A DNA stretch of 64,000 nucleotides, from assembly GCA_017449065.1 (NCBI GenBank), contig JAFSKF010000052.1:62001-126000 (forward strand), given 5' to 3'. Shown here piece by piece: positions 37,162-45,857 of this stretch. Within the stretch, counting starts at the first letter, position 1. The number at the start of each line of letters is the position of its first letter. The translations under genes and the position numbers were made by a program. The DNA comes from Bacteroidales bacterium (GTDB lineage: Bacteria > Bacteroidota > Bacteroidia > Bacteroidales > UBA3663). A model generated the notes under the pieces. That model ran no database searches and was not told where the DNA came from. It saw only the letters and a list, made by a program, of their open reading frames with translations.

Positions 37162-38562
37162 CTACAGCGTTCTCCAACCGTAAGCCTGAGAGACTTCGTT
37201 GTATTTTTTGATCAGCGGACGAGGATTTTTGCACTTCGGACTCTGGAAGCGCTTGAACAAAATGGTGCGGATGGCTTCGGGAATGCTCTCATCGGTGCGT
37301 TCCGTATCATTCTCGAAAGCTTTGTAATAATAAGGCAGTGCCAATTCATACAGAGGGACACAGACATCGTAGATATCGTCAAACTCCCGCTGTTCAATCA
37401 TATATTGCTCCCTTTCAACGGCACGATTATAATAGATGCGGCCTAACGAAGAATAACTGATCAGCAAAGTGGTGTCCATACCGATAGCCGTCTGATAGGC
37501 CTGCTCTGCACCGAACAGATTGCCGGCTTCATCGAGCAGACGTCCTTTCAGTTCCACATTCCTGGCATTGCCGGGTGTATTCTGAATCACATCATCAATG
37601 ACGGTCAACGCCTTCTTGTGATCCCCCCTGCCTAAATACAGATTGAGCAGGTTTTGCGCAAACCAGGCCTCATCTTCTATCACCGAATCTGCTTCAATCA
37701 AAGTCTTCTCGTAACGGACCGTATCGCCCAAAGCCAAATACTTCTGGCAAAGCTGCTGATAGATTCGGTTCGACTCGATACCGACGGTCTTTGCTGCCTC
37801 CAGCTCAGCAATCATCAGGCTATCGTCGTCTATCTGTACCGCTGTGACGGCACAAGAAAAAATGAGCTGTTTGCGGATGGAATCCGTTCTGTATTTGTCG
37901 AAATCAGCTTTCATCGCCGCATTGGAATTCGCATAGGCAAGCAGCATCTCATCGTCGAGCGCCTCTTTGGCCAGAGCAAAGTAGGTGTGTGCCTGCTTGT
38001 AATCCTTCTGTTTATAGTAATAGCCGGCATTGGCCCGGAAACCCTGCGTGGTGCGGAACAGGTCGTAGGCCTGATCCTGCATCAGCTGCAGTTCTTTTTT
38101 ACTCAGCGATTTTCCCTTTTCCTGTGTTTCGGAAGCGCGGACGGACATCCGATATGCCTTGGAATAGTATTGGAATCCGGCTGAAGTGCTGGCATAAATA
38201 ACTTTGACATCGATATTTTTGTTGGAGGCCGGCTTGTTGCGTTCCGTCTGGAAACACAGATATTCCGTATTGGCCGCCTGACGAAAGACTTGCAGATTGT
38301 CTTTGCCCATCGGGCTTTGGAAACACTTATCCAAATAGGTTCGTGCCTTGTTAAAATCGGGTGCAGATTTATTGTTGGTATAATATCTGGCGTTCTTCAG
38401 CCAGAATTTCAGCGAATCGCGCATCGCCTTCCGCTCTTTCTGCTCTTCCTTCGAGAGCGATGCGGCAGGTTCGGGTTCGCTTGGGACAGCAACGGTACGT
38501 GCCTCAACGCTTGAGGCAGAAAATAAGAGAGCTACAGAAAAAAACAGTAAAAATTTACGCAT
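37162..38562 (-). CDS. Secreted TPR protein (paralogue of 38676-40016)
   Basis: This 466-residue protein has the signal peptide MRKFLLFFSVALLFSASSVEA and is rich in paired helices of TPR type (for example YYYKQKDYKQAHTYFALAKE and SSLGRIYYNRAVEREQY). Its C-terminal section (YELALPYYYKAFENDTER..., then SQAYGWRTL) matches the end of the neighbouring protein (KALPYYEAAYAFDTER..., SAAYGFE). The two are therefore tandem duplicates. Function unknown; probably a periplasmic scaffold. A terminator lies between them, and no clear promoter was found for this gene. Confidence 0.8.
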   Translation of the reverse strand: MRKFLLFFSVALLFSASSVEARTVAVPSEPEPAASLSKEEQKERKAMRDSLKFWLKNARYYTNNKSAPDFNKARTYLDKCFQSPMGKDNLQVFRQAANTEYLCFQTERNKPASNKNIDVKVIYASTSAGFQYYSKAYRMSVRASETQEKGKSLSKKELQLMQDQAYDLFRTTQGFRANAGYYYKQKDYKQAHTYFALAKEALDDEMLLAYANSNAAMKADFDKYRTDSIRKQLIFSCAVTAVQIDDDSLMIAELEAAKTVGIESNRIYQQLCQKYLALGDTVRYEKTLIEADSVIEDEAWFAQNLLNLYLGRGDHKKALTVIDDVIQNTPGNARNVELKGRLLDEAGNLFGAEQAYQTAIGMDTTLLISYSSLGRIYYNRAVEREQYMIEQREFDDIYDVCVPLYELALPYYYKAFENDTERTDESIPEAIRTILFKRFQSPKCKNPRPLIKKYNEVSQAYGWRTL

Positions 38563-38592
38563 GTGCAAACAAGGAAAAGTCTTCTTTCCTTT

Positions 38593-38639
38593 CGAAAAAA
38601 CATAGTAGCCTGGAGCAAGTGTGTTTCCAGGCTACTATG
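38593..38639 (-). terminator. Intrinsic terminator after the TPR gene of the gyrA operon
   Basis: CATAGTAGCCTGGA (38601-38614) pairs perfectly with TCCAGGCTACTATG (38626-38639) around an 11-base loop. In the minus direction six T follow. It ends the transcript of the M23 peptidase, gyrA and TPR genes. Confidence 0.88.
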
Positions 38640-38675
38640 ACTATGTCTGTTGACCGCATGAAAGCGGTCCGTTAA

Positions 38676-40016
38676 TTATTCAAAACCGTAAGCGGCACTC
38701 ACCTCAGCACGCTTAGCCGTCAATTCCTTACCCTTGGCAGAGCTGGATCCGGCCTTCGAAATCTGACGACCGTAGAGCGTACGCAAAGCAATGGCAATAC
38801 CTTTATCCTTACGTTCTGTATCGAAAGCGTAGGCAGCCTCATAATATGGCAAAGCCTTGTCGTAGTAAGGAGCAGCCTGACGGTCACCCTCGTCGAACTT
38901 CTTCTTGCCATAGTATTCATCCTCGACAGCCAGAGCACGGTTGTAGTAATAACGGCCTAAGCTGGAGTTCACAGAAGCGCTGCTTGGATCGAGAGAAAGA
39001 GCACGCTCATAGAAGGTAAGAGCCTCTTCGATGTTACCCTGCTGCTCGAGCAACTGTCCCTTGGTGTTCACCAGTGTGATGTTGTTTGGATCGCCGGCAA
39101 TCGCCTTATCCAAGAAAACAGAAGCTGAATTCAAATCACCGCGATTGATATAAACATTGATCAGGTTGGTGATGTACCAAGGCTCGCTGGGCAGACGGGT
39201 AGCACCATCCTTCAAAGTCTCCTCGAACTTAACGGTATCGTCGAGAGCATAGTAATCGAGCGCCAACGACTGGAGCACCTGATTGAGCTGAGTTTCGTCG
39301 GTAGCATGATCCTTCAAGTACAAAAGCTCCTTGATAGCCTCTACGGTATCGTTCAGCATATACTGGGCAACCGAGAAGCAGTTTAGAGACAGATTGTTGA
39401 TAGTAGAATCTGCCGTGTAAAGCTCAACGACAGCGCTTGCCAACGGATTGCTGGTGAGCACCTCATCCTTACCGGCCACCTTGGCGGCACGGAACGCAGC
39501 CAGACACTTGTCGAACTCTTTGGTCTGATAATATACGTTACCGATCATCGACAGACCGGAAGTCTGGTTGTAGATCGAGAAAGCACCCTGCTGAGCACCT
39601 TCGATGATCTTCTTGTTGCCCTTAGCATTGTCGTAGGCCTGCTTGAAATATTCATAGCCACTCTTGGCAGCAGCAGCATAGGCAGGATAATCCTGAGCCT
39701 GACCGGCAGCCTGCAAGGCAGCATTCTGAATCTGACCGGCCTGCAAGTAGAACTCGCCGTTGTTCTTCGAGATTTCCATAGCCTCAGCCTTCTTCAATGC
39801 CTCTTGTGCGGCATCCAAGACAGCCTTATCGGGAATAGAACCATCGACGGTAATGGCTTTCTTTGCAACTTTCATGTAACCGGAGAACTCTTTCTCAAGG
39901 GCCTTCTGTGCAGCCTTCTGAGCTTTCAGTTCTTCCTTTGTCTGAGCATTTGCATCAACACAGCAAGCACCTCCTACCAGGAGCAGTGCAATTGCAGAAA
40001 GAATAATCTTCTTCAT
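38676..40016 (-). CDS. Secreted TPR protein downstream of gyrA
   Basis: This 446-residue protein has the signal peptide MKKIILSAIALLLVGGACC, with processing near ANAQ. An alanine/lysine-rich coiled segment follows, then several TPR-like repeats (LDYYALDDTVKFEETL, YITNLINVYINRGDLNSASV, SSLGRYYYNRALAVEDEYYG). It probably acts as a periplasmic protein-protein interaction scaffold; the partner is unknown. It starts 37 bases after gyrA and ends at a strong terminator. It is paralogous to the next gene. Confidence 0.82.
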   Translation of the reverse strand: MKKIILSAIALLLVGGACCVDANAQTKEELKAQKAAQKALEKEFSGYMKVAKKAITVDGSIPDKAVLDAAQEALKKAEAMEISKNNGEFYLQAGQIQNAALQAAGQAQDYPAYAAAAKSGYEYFKQAYDNAKGNKKIIEGAQQGAFSIYNQTSGLSMIGNVYYQTKEFDKCLAAFRAAKVAGKDEVLTSNPLASAVVELYTADSTINNLSLNCFSVAQYMLNDTVEAIKELLYLKDHATDETQLNQVLQSLALDYYALDDTVKFEETLKDGATRLPSEPWYITNLINVYINRGDLNSASVFLDKAIAGDPNNITLVNTKGQLLEQQGNIEEALTFYERALSLDPSSASVNSSLGRYYYNRALAVEDEYYGKKKFDEGDRQAAPYYDKALPYYEAAYAFDTERKDKGIAIALRTLYGRQISKAGSSSAKGKELTAKRAEVSAAYGFE

Positions 40017-40053
40017 AGTGTTTGAGATTGAAAAGTTATTTGATTTGTTTACA

Positions 40054-42858
40054 TTAAGACTCTGTATCGGGTTCAGGGTTTAATTCCTGAGCCTCATTGT
40101 TCACATCGGATGACTCATTGAACAGGGCTTCATCGGATGGCAAAGTATCGACTGCGGCTTCGACGTTGTCTTCTTCCTCCTCGCTGATGACGCGGCAGAC
40201 AGAAGCAATGACATCGTTCTTCTTGGCGAGATCGATGAGCTTGACACCCTGAGCCGCACGACCCATCACGCGGACGCCCTGTCCGGTTTCAGGATCATAC
40301 TTGCAATGCAGACGGATCACGATACCCGACTTGTTGATAATCATCAGGTCGTCGAGGTCGCAAACCTTCTTCAAGGCAATCAGGCGACCGGTCTTGCTGG
40401 TGACGTTCAGCGTCTTCACGCCCTTACCGCCACGACGGGTGATACGATAACCGGTGATGTAGCTGCGCTTGCCGTAGCCTTTTTCGCTGACCACAAGAAT
40501 AGAGTAGTTGTCCGGATTATCGAAATCTTCCGGTTCTTCTTCAGCCTCCTCTTCTGCGGCTTCAGCCTCACGGGCTTCTTCCTCCTGTGCAACATCGAAC
40601 ATATTAGAAAGAGTGAGCTCCTGCTGCTCTTCTGCCTCGTTCTCGTTTTCGTTGTTTTCAGCATCGCTCTCCTCGCCCATCGGAACGCCCGGATAAGGCA
40701 GAGCCACCATGCCTACAATCTTATCTTCGCCATCGTCGTCGAGACGCATACCGCGAACACCGGTAGCCACACGACCCATAGTGCGCACGTTGGTTTCCGG
40801 GAAGGTAATGGCCCGACCGTTGCGGTTAGCCAATACGATGTGCTGCCTGCCATCGGTCATAACAACTTCCACCACGCGGTCGCCCTCCTGCAAATTGATG
40901 GCATTGATACCATTGGCACGCGGACGGGCATAGGCAGAAAGTTTGGTCTTCTTGACAATACCCTTCTCGGTTACGAATACCAGATAATGGTTCTCGTTGA
41001 AGTCGGTATCCGCAAACGATTCGACTTTCAGGAAAGCAGTCACCTTGTTGTCTGCAGAAGTGTTCAGCAGATTCAGGATTGCACGACCCTTCTGGTTCTT
41101 GGCGAACTCCGGAATATTGTAAACCTTCATCCAGAATGCCTGACCCTGTTCGGTGAAGAACATCAGCCAGTTGCGGTTCTTAGCCGCATACATATATTCG
41201 ATGAAGTCGTTGTCGCGAGTACCGGCACCCTTGCTACCGACCCCGCCGCGACTCTGCGCCTTGAAGTCAGACAACTTGGTGCGTTTGATGTAGCCCATGT
41301 GCGAAATAGTAATGACCACATCATCGTTCGAAATGAAGTCCTCCTCGTTGAAGTTTCCTCCACGATAATCGATGACCGTGCGACGCTCGTCACCGTATTT
41401 CTCCTTGATTTCAATCAGTTCGTCCTTGACAACCTTCATACAAAGGGCTTCGTCAGCCAGAATCTGCTTGAAATATTCGATCTGCTTCATCAAATCCTCG
41501 TACTGCTGCTTCAACTCCTCGATACGCAAGCCAGTCAGCTGCGACAGACGCATATCGACAATGGCCTTCGACTGCAATTCGTCGATGTTGAAACGCTCTT
41601 CCAAACCGCGCTGGGCATCTGCCGGAGTGCGGCTGGCACGAATGATGCGAACCACCTCGTCGATGTTATCGCAGGCAATAATCAAGCCCTCCAGAATGTG
41701 GGCCTTTTTCTCTGCCTCAGCCAGATCGAACTTGGTGCGACGGATAACAACCGTATGACGGTGATCCACGAAGTAACGAACCAGATCCTTCAGATTGAGC
41801 AGTTTTGGCATACCCAATGCATTCGGTGCCTCCGGAATTGGAACCAGAGCGATGTTGTTAACCGAGAAGTTGGCCTGAAGTTCCGTCATCTTAAACAGTT
41901 TGTTCAGCACCACATTCGGGTTGGCATCGCGCTTCAGCTCGATCACGATACGCATACCCTGACGGTCCGACTCATCGTTGGCATTGGCAATGCCTTCGAT
42001 CTTTTTCTCGTCAGCCAGATTGGCTATATGCTTGATGAGTTCTGCCTTATTGACTCCGTAAGGGATTTCGGTCACAACGATATTGATGTGCTGACCCTCG
42101 TCCTCGATTTCTGCTTTCGAACGGATCACGATGCGACCGCGACCGGTTTCATAGGCCTCCTTGACACCATCATAACCGTAGATGATACCGCCGGTCGGGA
42201 AATCCGGAGCCTTGATATATTCCATCAGACCCTCGACGGTGATTTCCGGATTATCGATATAAGCGCAAATACCATCGATACACTCCGACAGATTGTGTGT
42301 AGGCATATTGGTGGCCATACCTACGGCAATACCGTTAGCACCGTTCACCAACAGCGTCGGGATGCGGGTCGGTAATACTTTCGGTTCTTTCAAGGTGGCA
42401 TCGAAGTTATCCATCATATCGACGGTATCTTTCTCGATATCGCGAAGCATTTCCTCCGAGATCTTGCTCAAACGGGCCTCCGTATAACGCATGGCAGCCG
42501 GGCTATCGCCATCGACAGAACCGAAGTTACCCTGTCCATCGACCTGCAGGTAACGCAGGTTCCAAGGCTGTGCCATACGAGCCAAGGCTCCATAAACCGA
42601 GCTATCGCCATGAGGGTGGAACTTACCCAACACCTCACCTACGATACGTGCACATTTCTTTGTAGGCTTGTCGTAAGTGTTTCCGATCTGGTCCATACCA
42701 TAAAGCACACGGCGATGCACTGGCTTGAAGCCGTCGCGCACATCCGGGAGGGCACGGGACACAATGACGGACATTGAATAGTCGATATACGACTTGCGCA
42801 TTTCCTGCTCAATGTTCACATTGATGATGCGATCGTTTTTTTGAACGTTTTCTTCCAT
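40054..42858 (-). CDS. gyrA: DNA gyrase subunit A with acidic insert
   Basis: Gyrase A breaks and rejoins DNA during negative supercoiling. The 934-residue protein has the N-terminal MRKSYIDYSMSVIVSRALPD, HPHGDSSVYGALARMAQPW with the catalytic region, and GxxGIAVGMATNMPTHN. The C-terminal beta-pinwheel follows. It is about 90 residues longer than usual for the order as I remember it. Most of the excess is an acidic insert (about residues 728-777, GEESDAENNENENEAEEQQE and a further Glu/Ala run). A second acidic stretch forms the tail. At the E. coli Ser83/Asp87 positions it has Ser and Gly; Gly may be natural here, so resistance is not implied. It lies between an M23 peptidase and a TPR gene in one operon. 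Confidence 0.96.
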   Translation of the reverse strand: MEENVQKNDRIINVNIEQEMRKSYIDYSMSVIVSRALPDVRDGFKPVHRRVLYGMDQIGNTYDKPTKKCARIVGEVLGKFHPHGDSSVYGALARMAQPWNLRYLQVDGQGNFGSVDGDSPAAMRYTEARLSKISEEMLRDIEKDTVDMMDNFDATLKEPKVLPTRIPTLLVNGANGIAVGMATNMPTHNLSECIDGICAYIDNPEITVEGLMEYIKAPDFPTGGIIYGYDGVKEAYETGRGRIVIRSKAEIEDEGQHINIVVTEIPYGVNKAELIKHIANLADEKKIEGIANANDESDRQGMRIVIELKRDANPNVVLNKLFKMTELQANFSVNNIALVPIPEAPNALGMPKLLNLKDLVRYFVDHRHTVVIRRTKFDLAEAEKKAHILEGLIIACDNIDEVVRIIRASRTPADAQRGLEERFNIDELQSKAIVDMRLSQLTGLRIEELKQQYEDLMKQIEYFKQILADEALCMKVVKDELIEIKEKYGDERRTVIDYRGGNFNEEDFISNDDVVITISHMGYIKRTKLSDFKAQSRGGVGSKGAGTRDNDFIEYMYAAKNRNWLMFFTEQGQAFWMKVYNIPEFAKNQKGRAILNLLNTSADNKVTAFLKVESFADTDFNENHYLVFVTEKGIVKKTKLSAYARPRANGINAINLQEGDRVVEVVMTDGRQHIVLANRNGRAITFPETNVRTMGRVATGVRGMRLDDDGEDKIVGMVALPYPGVPMGEESDAENNENENEAEEQQELTLSNMFDVAQEEEAREAEAAEEEAEEEPEDFDNPDNYSILVVSEKGYGKRSYITGYRITRRGGKGVKTLNVTSKTGRLIALKKVCDLDDLMIINKSGIVIRLHCKYDPETGQGVRVMGRAAQGVKLIDLAKKNDVIASVCRVISEEEEDNVEAAVDTLPSDEALFNESSDVNNEAQELNPEPDTES

Positions 42859-42895
42859 TGTTTGTTATATCTGTATTTTATTTCTTTTCGTCTCT

Positions 42896-43825
42896 TTATT
42901 TGTATCTGATACGTTGCCCGATGCGGAGGGTCGAACGCGAACGGATGCCGTTCAGATCACAAAGCCGGGAAACGGTTGTTCCGTAACGGCGGGCAATGGC
43001 TGCCAGGGTATCGCCCTGCTTCACGCGATGATAGGCTGCCGTTCCGTTTCCTGCCAGTCCCTGAGCCACCTGCCGGGCTCTTTTCTGCCGGAACTCGTAG
43101 AATTCCGACTTAGGACGGAAAGTGTTCAGGTCAATCACCTGTGCAGGATCGAGAGCGATGCCATAGTATCGGAACTCGAGATGCAGGTGCGGTCCCGTAC
43201 TTCTTCCCGTACTTCCGCCCAATCCGATAGGCTGTCCGGCCCGTACCGTATCGTTCTGATTTACGATAAACTTCGACAAGTGCCCGTAAACGGTTTCCAT
43301 CCCGTTAGGATGGCGCAAAACGTAGTAATAACCATAACCACGACGATCGAATTTCCGGATGCGGACTTTCCCGTCCCAGGCGGCACGAACCGTATCTCCC
43401 GGATATAACTTCAAATCAACGCCCTTATGCATTCTTCTCTTGCGCCAGCCGTATGGGGAATTGACCCGACCGATGACGGGAGGCACAAAACCTTTCATCG
43501 GAATAAATGCAGAATCCGGAATAGCAATACCCGCCTTACCTAAGAGCGGATCGACATGATCGTCATCCCAACCGGCATCCAGATCGAGCGTTGAATACAG
43601 GTTAAAGGGTTCCTCCGTCTCCTCGTTCTGATTGGTCAGCGAATCAACCATTGCCTGAAAACGCTGCGAGTTATCCTGTTCTGCCTGCAACTGTTCGTGC
43701 ATACGCTTATGGACATCAGGCACAACATCTGCGCGACCCGATACCGTAAGAATCATACCCACTAACACAAGCACCACCGACAACTTGCACATCGTTTTTG
43801 CTATATGGAAAAATATATTTTGCAT
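42896..43825 (-). CDS. M23 peptidase with LysM domain
   Basis: This 309-residue envelope protein has an N-terminal hydrophobic signal (about residues 10-30). Its M23 zinc endopeptidase domain (about 115-220) has HKGVDLKLYPGDTVRAAWDG, YGHLSKFIV and GPHLHLEFR; the GRSTGPHLHLEF signature provides metal ligands. A LysM domain occupies the C-terminus (VKQGDTLAAIARRYGTTVSR). It should cut or bind peptidoglycan cross-links. The first metal ligand is present as His in HKGVD. It heads the operon with gyrA, 37 bases upstream of it. Confidence 0.9.
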   Translation of the reverse strand: MQNIFFHIAKTMCKLSVVLVLVGMILTVSGRADVVPDVHKRMHEQLQAEQDNSQRFQAMVDSLTNQNEETEEPFNLYSTLDLDAGWDDDHVDPLLGKAGIAIPDSAFIPMKGFVPPVIGRVNSPYGWRKRRMHKGVDLKLYPGDTVRAAWDGKVRIRKFDRRGYGYYYVLRHPNGMETVYGHLSKFIVNQNDTVRAGQPIGLGGSTGRSTGPHLHLEFRYYGIALDPAQVIDLNTFRPKSEFYEFRQKRARQVAQGLAGNGTAAYHRVKQGDTLAAIARRYGTTVSRLCDLNGIRSRSTLRIGQRIRYK

Positions 43826-43844
43826 CAACATCGATAAATCGGGG

Positions 43845-43876
43845 CAAATTTACTCATTTTTTTTGGAATAGCCAAA
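43845..43876 (-). promoter_or_regulatory. Promoter of the M23 peptidase-gyrA-TPR operon
   Basis: On the minus strand, TTTG (43873-43876), 20 bases, TAAATTTG (43845-43852): full consensus. Confidence 0.8.
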
Positions 43877-43895
43877 CAAAACACTTATTTTTTCT

Positions 43896-43903
43896 TATCT
43901 TTG
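43896..43903 (+). promoter_or_regulatory. -7 box for the TSCPD gene
   Basis: TATCTTTG lies 58 bases before the start codon. No TTTG is present at -33. The upstream region overlaps the -33 box of the divergent promoter, so the two may compete. Confidence 0.5.
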
Positions 43904-43961
43904 CAGCAAAATCTTCGACTTTGTCGAAACAAAGACAATATATTATTCAAAAATATCCATT

Positions 43962-44216
43962 ATGAAAGAGGTTAACTACGTTACCAGCGGCACTTGCTCG
44001 CGCATGATACACGTTGAACTGGATGACAACAACATTGTTCAGAACGTTCAGTTTGTGGGCGGTTGCCATGGAAATACCCAAGGAATTTCAGCCCTCGTTA
44101 AGGGACAGAAAGCTGAAGATATCATCCAGCGGGTGAGAGGAATCAAATGCGGCGCAAGACCGACTTCCTGTCCAGATCAGCTGAGCTTTGCCTTGGAACA
44201 GGCGATTCAACAGTAA
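43962..44216 (+). CDS. TSCPD-domain protein
   Basis: This 84-residue protein is a stand-alone TSCPD domain. The name-giving sequence is at residues 68-72 (PTSCPD), with cysteines at 12, 35, 63 and 70 that likely bind zinc. The domain is otherwise found at the C-terminus of some ribonucleotide reductases. The free-standing form is widespread but has no defined function. Own promoter box, and a terminator shared with the converging TPR gene. Confidence 0.88.
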   Translation: MKEVNYVTSGTCSRMIHVELDDNNIVQNVQFVGGCHGNTQGISALVKGQKAEDIIQRVRGIKCGARPTSCPDQLSFALEQAIQQ

Positions 44217-44259
44217 CACAATAAGAACGCTACGCTATATTAGCGATATTCCAGACACA

Positions 44260-44292
44260 AAAAAACGAGAGCTTTTCGCCCTCGTTTTTTAT
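44260..44292. terminator. Bidirectional intrinsic terminator
   Basis: AAAAACGAG (44261-44269) pairs with CTCGTTTTT (44281-44289), with A and T runs on the two sides. It serves both the TSCPD gene (+) and the converging TPR gene (-). Confidence 0.85.
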
Positions 44293-44310
44293 TTTGCTAT
44301 CCGGTTAACA

Positions 44311-45762
44311 TTAATCAGGAATTACGATATTGATGTTCATCCAACCTGGGATGTGGTAGGAAGAACCTGCCTGAATACCCTTCATGAACAACTGCGACTT
44401 CTCTGGATAAGCTTTCTTGTAGGCCTGGATCATCGAGTTGATTTCAGGAGCACGGTTCGGTTCAGCAGCCTTGGCACGCTGCAACTCCTCAACGGCTGCC
44501 ATATATACGGTTGACCGTACAACAGCGTCTTCATTCGGGAATACCATTTCGCCTGACTGACGATACATATCAGCAATGAAGATGTACGGATCTGCAGAAC
44601 TCTTGTCGAGAGCGATACTCTGACGGCAAAGTTCACGACCCTTGCTGAAGTTCTTCTTATACTTGTAGTAAACGTTGGCTTCGAGCAACAGGACATCAGC
44701 CTTGTCTTCCGGCTGTACGGCAAACGAGAGAGATTCCTCCAAGTACTTGATGGCGTTGTCCCAGTCCTGATTCTTCATAGCGAGCTGAGCCATACCCTTA
44801 GCAGATGCCATCGAAGGAGACAAAGCGTAAGAATACTCGGAAACCTTGAAGTAGAGCTCGGTTTCGCGACCGGTCTTGCTGCGGCCCAACAGCTTCGAAA
44901 CGTTGTTCAGGAACGTAGCGTCATCCTTCTTGCCTTCCACCTGTGGCTCGAACACACTTACCAAAGTCTCGACATCAGCAGCGCCAGAAGCGGCAAAGTT
45001 TCCGGTCAAAGCAGTCTTCTGAGTCTTGATGAACGAAATGAACTGCTGGCAGAGCAAAGTATCCTTGGCAGCCTTCTCGTCGTTGGCAGGACTGTCATCG
45101 ACCAATGCCTTCTGATCGGTTTCCAGACGCTTGTACCAGTTATCGAGCGAACCGTCGATATATTCCGAACCCTTCATGTAGTTGGCAATATAGTCAGCCT
45201 TGAAATTCGGATCTGCCTGGAACTTCTTCTGCGAAACGTTCACCCACTGCACCAGCACCTTGGCATCAGCCTCATCCTTCAACGAGGTCACACTTTCAGT
45301 GAGCCAGTTGTATGCCAGATTGACGTCTGCGTTCTTGCCGTTGAAAGCCAGATAGTAGTTGGCCTTGTTGCCCAAAATCTTGGCAGCGGGCATCTTTTCG
45401 TCGTTACCGAAATACTTGATGCGGTTATCGTACAAGCCCATCAGCTCATCAACGTGCTTCTTACGAGCCTCAACGTCCTTAGCCTTGATGGCCTGATTGA
45501 TCAGGTCGATCAGAATCTTCTCACCCTGAATGTAGAGATTCTTGTTGTAGTCGGGCACTGCCTCGTAAAGAGGTGCCCAGAACTCGTAAGCTTCCTTGTA
45601 GTTTTTCTGCTTAGAATACTCGAAATACAATGAGTTGTTTTCCAAAACAGTATTGCCGTTCGAGCACTGTTTCTCATCATTCGGATTTGGAGTCTGAGCC
45701 ATCAGTCCTGAAGCGCTCATGGCGATAACAGCTCCAAACAAAATCTTAAAAGATGTCTTCAT
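44311..45762 (-). CDS. Secreted TPR protein
   Basis: The 483-residue protein has signal peptide MKTSFKILFGAVIAMSASGL, with cleavage near LMAQ. Many helical pairs follow, including NKNLYIQGEKILIDLINQAI, AMKNQDWDNAIKYLEESLS and DPYIFIADMYRQSGEMVF. The C-terminus ends in SSYHIPGWMN.... Typical of a periplasmic TPR family of Bacteroidales; function not known. It follows the outer-membrane barrel gene by 95 bases with no clear promoter, so the two may be co-transcribed. Confidence 0.82.
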   Translation of the reverse strand: MKTSFKILFGAVIAMSASGLMAQTPNPNDEKQCSNGNTVLENNSLYFEYSKQKNYKEAYEFWAPLYEAVPDYNKNLYIQGEKILIDLINQAIKAKDVEARKKHVDELMGLYDNRIKYFGNDEKMPAAKILGNKANYYLAFNGKNADVNLAYNWLTESVTSLKDEADAKVLVQWVNVSQKKFQADPNFKADYIANYMKGSEYIDGSLDNWYKRLETDQKALVDDSPANDEKAAKDTLLCQQFISFIKTQKTALTGNFAASGAADVETLVSVFEPQVEGKKDDATFLNNVSKLLGRSKTGRETELYFKVSEYSYALSPSMASAKGMAQLAMKNQDWDNAIKYLEESLSFAVQPEDKADVLLLEANVYYKYKKNFSKGRELCRQSIALDKSSADPYIFIADMYRQSGEMVFPNEDAVVRSTVYMAAVEELQRAKAAEPNRAPEINSMIQAYKKAYPEKSQLFMKGIQAGSSYHIPGWMNINIVIPD

Positions 45763-45857
45763 AAGATGTATATAGTTAAAAGTTTACAAATAATCGTTTT
45801 CAAAAAGAGTTCCGTTTACTCATTAGACTCGTCCGCTCTCCATTGGTTTAACCGGCA

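Noticed and set aside
36822-37211. Open frame of about 130 codons over the 41-base repeats
   Set aside because: Its codons follow the tandem and inverted repeats, it runs into the end of the opposite TPR gene, and no family features are seen.
40306-42375. Long open frame (about 690 codons) opposite gyrA
   Set aside because: Mirror frame of a highly conserved gene; composition is typical of antisense frames and no motif is seen.
42540-42640. Fluoroquinolone-resistance change in gyrA
   Set aside because: The serine is retained and glycine at the second position may be natural for the lineage.
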